Shown here in pieces: positions 5,135-6,323 of a DNA stretch of 6,323 bases. Within the stretch, counting starts at the first letter, position 1; each line of letters begins with the position of its first letter. Origin of the DNA: Bacteroidota bacterium (GTDB taxonomy: Bacteria > Bacteroidota > Bacteroidia > Flavobacteriales > Weeksellaceae); assembly GCA_018266965.1 (NCBI GenBank), contig JAFDZJ010000371.1:1-6323 (forward strand), in the 5' to 3' direction. The notes below the pieces were generated by a model. The model had not been told where the DNA came from and searched no databases. It saw only the letters and a list, made by a program, of their open reading frames with translations. Position numbers and translations under genes: made by a program.

Positions 5135-5758
5135 TGGCGTTTTTGTCCACCAAGGCTTGTTGTTATAGTTCACGTGTCCTGTTGTTGTCATTGTCAAATT
5201 AGCTAAATGTTTCCTTTAGTTCGTCTTTGTAGGAAAATTTTTCAAAGCCTAAGTCGTCAAGTTTAGAACTAATTTCTGTTTTTAATTCCAAGTAATTCTT
5301 GTGATAGAAGTCTGATATTTTTCCAACCTTTTTATTGTCCTTGATAAAATACAAGTATTCATTGTCGCCACCTCTTGAACGTAAAATGGAAGTCTTGAAG
5401 CCGTCAAGGTCTTTGTATAAATATTTTTTAGCTGTCGAAAGTCCGCCAAATGTTTTAATTAATAAGTGGTCGTCATTAAGCACGACTTTAATCATTTTTG
5501 TCCTAAACTCTCCGAAGAATAGCCAAAGTATTGTGAATGTCAAAAGCAAGATTAATGGAAGTCCGTGTAAAGGTGGTGTCGGCTTTGTCTTGTCTAACGC
5601 AAAGTCGATGTAGTTAACAAGTCCGAAAATAAGCGGAGCAATCACTAATAGAGGAAAGAAAGATTTTAGTTTATATTTTGATGTCATTCTATGTGTCTTT
5701 CAGGGCAATTTATTTTCTAACGAAGATCGGTTGTGTCGTCCGTTACGCTTGCACCTAA
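4941..5758 (-). mobile_element. Candidate integron-type gene cassette 2
   Basis: This unit abuts cassette 1 exactly. It holds one gene of 162 codons, starting about 70 nt after the boundary and ending about 65 nt before its attC-like site. Its ends carry perfect 9-bp inverted repeats, GCACCTAAC (5751-5759) and GTTAGGTGC (5126-5134), and the match extends to 12 of 14 if CGC at each end is included. By contrast, the two arms within site 2 or within site 3 differ at about three of seven box positions. That pattern is what site-specific insertion of a closed circle would leave. Confidence 0.55.
5199..5687 (-). CDS. Unrecognised two-helix membrane protein with a possible PH-like domain
   Basis: This is a 162-residue protein. 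Hydrophobic segments at about 10-30 and 42-59 form a hairpin with a short proline-rich loop (KTKPTPPLHG). Residues about 65-155 are soluble and read as alternating beta strands: IKVVLNDDHLLIKTF, a YKDLDGFKTS turn, then EYLYFIKDNKKVGKI, and a closing helix (NYLELKTEISSKLDDLG). This order resembles bacterial PH-like (bPH) membrane proteins, in which a helical hairpin precedes a seven-strand domain with a terminal helix. The resemblance is structural impression only and no function can be given. The ATG at 5685-5687 is the only sensible start. A weak -7-like TAAATTGC (plus 5705-5712) lies 17 nt upstream. It is the sole gene of candidate cassette 2. Confidence 0.8.
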   Translation of the reverse strand: MTSKYKLKSFFPLLVIAPLIFGLVNYIDFALDKTKPTPPLHGLPLILLLTFTILWLFFGEFRTKMIKVVLNDDHLLIKTFGGLSTAKKYLYKDLDGFKTSILRSRGGDNEYLYFIKDNKKVGKISDFYHKNYLELKTEISSKLDDLGFEKFSYKDELKETFS

Positions 5759-5887
5759 CGGTTTTCGGCTTTGCGAGGGAACGGATTACTTGCACTAACA
5801 CTCAATCGAAGCACCAAAGTTCAAATTTAGCAAAATTGTTGATACGAAGCACTTCACCCGTTCTCTTGCAAAACCGATGTTATAGCC
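5751..5887. repeat. attC-like imperfect palindrome, site 3
   Basis: The outer pair is GCACCTAAC (5751-5759; ACCTAAC is a perfect RYYYAAC box) and GTTATAGCC (5879-5887). The inner stem pairs CGGCTTTGCGAGGGAACGG (5766-5784) with CCGTTCTCTTGCAAAACCG (5858-5876), 16 of 19 Watson-Crick plus two G-T wobbles on the plus strand and one C-A mismatch. The left spacer is 6 nt and the right is AT, as in site 1. The total of about 135 bp falls inside the known attC length range. The loop has a CGAAGCAC direct repeat (5807-5814 and 5845-5852). This is the most attC-like of the three sites. Confidence 0.7.
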
Positions 5888-5948
5888 AGTGGTTCTTGTC
5901 CGATGCCCCTGCAAACCATTGTCAATACTACTCTTTTCCGCCTTTGTC

Positions 5949-5961
5949 GTGTCGGCTTGTG
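5949..5961. repeat. 13-bp direct repeat, copy 2 (GTGTCGGCTTGTG)
   Basis: This is the partner of 3907-3919, identical over 13 bases and in the same orientation, with loosely similar flanks. The stretch from 5888 to 6106 has no credible gene. It holds this repeat, an A/T-rich run near 5970-6012 and the hairpin at 6030-6097. Confidence 0.6.
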
Positions 5962-6029
5962 TGGTTGCGTATTTTTTATTTTCAGAAGGGAAGGAAATTT
6001 TTTTTATTCAATTTTGTCAGCGTGGGAAA

Positions 6030-6097
6030 GGTGAAAGCTCTTTTGCAAGCTTTGGTCTGAGCTTGGACTTGTGCAGCTTGCAAATGTGCTTTCATCC
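6030..6097. repeat. Long imperfect hairpin downstream of the DUF2141 gene
   Basis: The 21 bases at 6030-6050 (beginning GGTGAAAGC and ending TTTTGCAAGC) pair with 6076-6097 (GCTTGCAAA...GCTTTCATCC), with two mismatches and one bulged base, around a loop of about 25 nt. It begins 9 nt beyond the stop codon of the DUF2141 gene. It could act as a transcription terminator, but on the minus strand no T-run follows the stem. It lacks the AAC/GTT outer boxes, so I do not count it as a fourth attC-like site. Confidence 0.6.
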
Positions 6098-6106
6098 GTG
6101 CTTGGC

Positions 6107-6323
6107 TCACATATAAATCACTTTCACTTTAATTTCTTTGTCTTGAAACAAATCAAAACTTGCTTTTTTAAAATTTGCACGATTGGTTAATCCTATAGAT
6201 GAATAGTTTGAAAAGCCATTTCCTTCTTTGGGTAAAATTAAACCTTTGTCAATCTTGCTGTTGTTATTTTCATCGTGTAAAATGTTTACAGCATATTTTC
6301 CTTTTGGCAGGTTTTCAAAAGTA
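6107..6323 (-). CDS. C-terminal fragment of a DUF2141-family protein
   Basis: The frame enters from the right edge and gives 71 residues before the TGA at 6107-6109. The sequence FENLPKGKYAVNILHDENNNSKID, followed by PKEGNGFSNY and a final FDLFQDKEIKVKVIYM, matches the conserved core and C-terminal strands of DUF2141. These are beta-sandwich proteins of about 130-150 residues, usually with a signal peptide, common in Bacteroidota; their function is unknown. About half the gene lies outside the window. It may be the gene of the third candidate cassette, whose attC-like site would be at 5751-5887, though the 220-nt gap between stop and site is long for a cassette. Confidence 0.8.
   Translation of the reverse strand, partial: TFENLPKGKYAVNILHDENNNSKIDKGLILPKEGNGFSNYSSIGLTNRANFKKASFDLFQDKEIKVKVIYM

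Noticed and set aside
4014..5887. CRISPR array
   Set aside because: Repeat units are palindromes hundreds of bases apart with genes between them and no constant direct repeat or spacer size.
4014..5887. Insertion sequences or MITEs
   Set aside because: No transposase and no target-site duplications were seen, and the arm matching runs between neighbouring sites rather than within each palindrome. A MITE family cannot be excluded without a genome-wide search.
5731..6116. Two overlapping plus-strand open frames of 109 and 75 codons
   Set aside because: They run through the site 3 palindrome and the intergenic hairpin, lack any family features and lie opposite to every real gene.
4014..6323. 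Integron integrase gene or attI site
   Set aside because: No tyrosine recombinase motif is found in any frame of the window; it would have to lie outside, or be absent.

Overview
The window suggests an AT-rich member of the Bacteroidota (Bacteroidetes). The reasons are the protein flavour, the near absence of purine-rich ribosome binding sites, TAnnTTTG-like promoter boxes and a DUF2141 gene fragment. All genes I accept lie on the minus strand, so the text below follows them from high to low coordinates.

Positions 1-3850 hold a compact sulfane-sulfur (persulfide) handling locus. In order of transcription it contains a Crp/Fnr-type regulator, a TauE/SafE anion exporter, a three-domain persulfide dioxygenase/pseudo-rhodanese/rhodanese protein of CstB-like architecture, a membrane-anchored single-domain rhodanese, a DUF2892 (YgaP-type) membrane protein, a stand-alone heavy-metal-associated (HMA) domain protein, and the first 15 codons of another small protein. 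The last genes are joined by 25-nt, 1-nt and 4-nt overlaps and a 2-nt gap, so they look translationally coupled. The likely division of labour is that persulfide sulfur is passed by the rhodaneses, oxidised to sulfite or thiosulfate by the dioxygenase and exported by TauE. The layout parallels the staphylococcal cst operon, but a Crp-family protein stands where CstR (CsoR family) would be. Matching 18-bp promoter-like elements precede tauE and the dioxygenase gene, and TGTAAC motifs precede all three upstream genes.

Positions 4014-6323 are different in character. Low-GC orphan genes alternate with GC-richer imperfect palindromes of about 135-205 bp at 4014-4216, 4932-5134 and 5751-5887. Each palindrome has an outer AAC...GTT pair, an asymmetric spacer and a 14-19 bp inner stem, which is the plan of integron attC sites. 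The outer arms of neighbouring palindromes match each other (10/10 and 9/9 bp) better than the two arms of one palindrome match. That is the signature expected if each gene entered as a circular cassette cut at G|TT. On this reading there are two complete abutting cassettes (4022-4940 and 4941-5758, minus strand) and part of a third. They carry an all-helical protein with an RX5H HEPN-like motif, a two-helix membrane protein with a possible PH-like domain, and, further upstream, the 3' end of a DUF2141 gene.

No integrase is visible. If the array has one it should lie beyond the right edge; otherwise this is a cluster of attC-like sites without an integrase. The integron interpretation is inference from sequence architecture and makes a specific prediction about sequence just outside the window.
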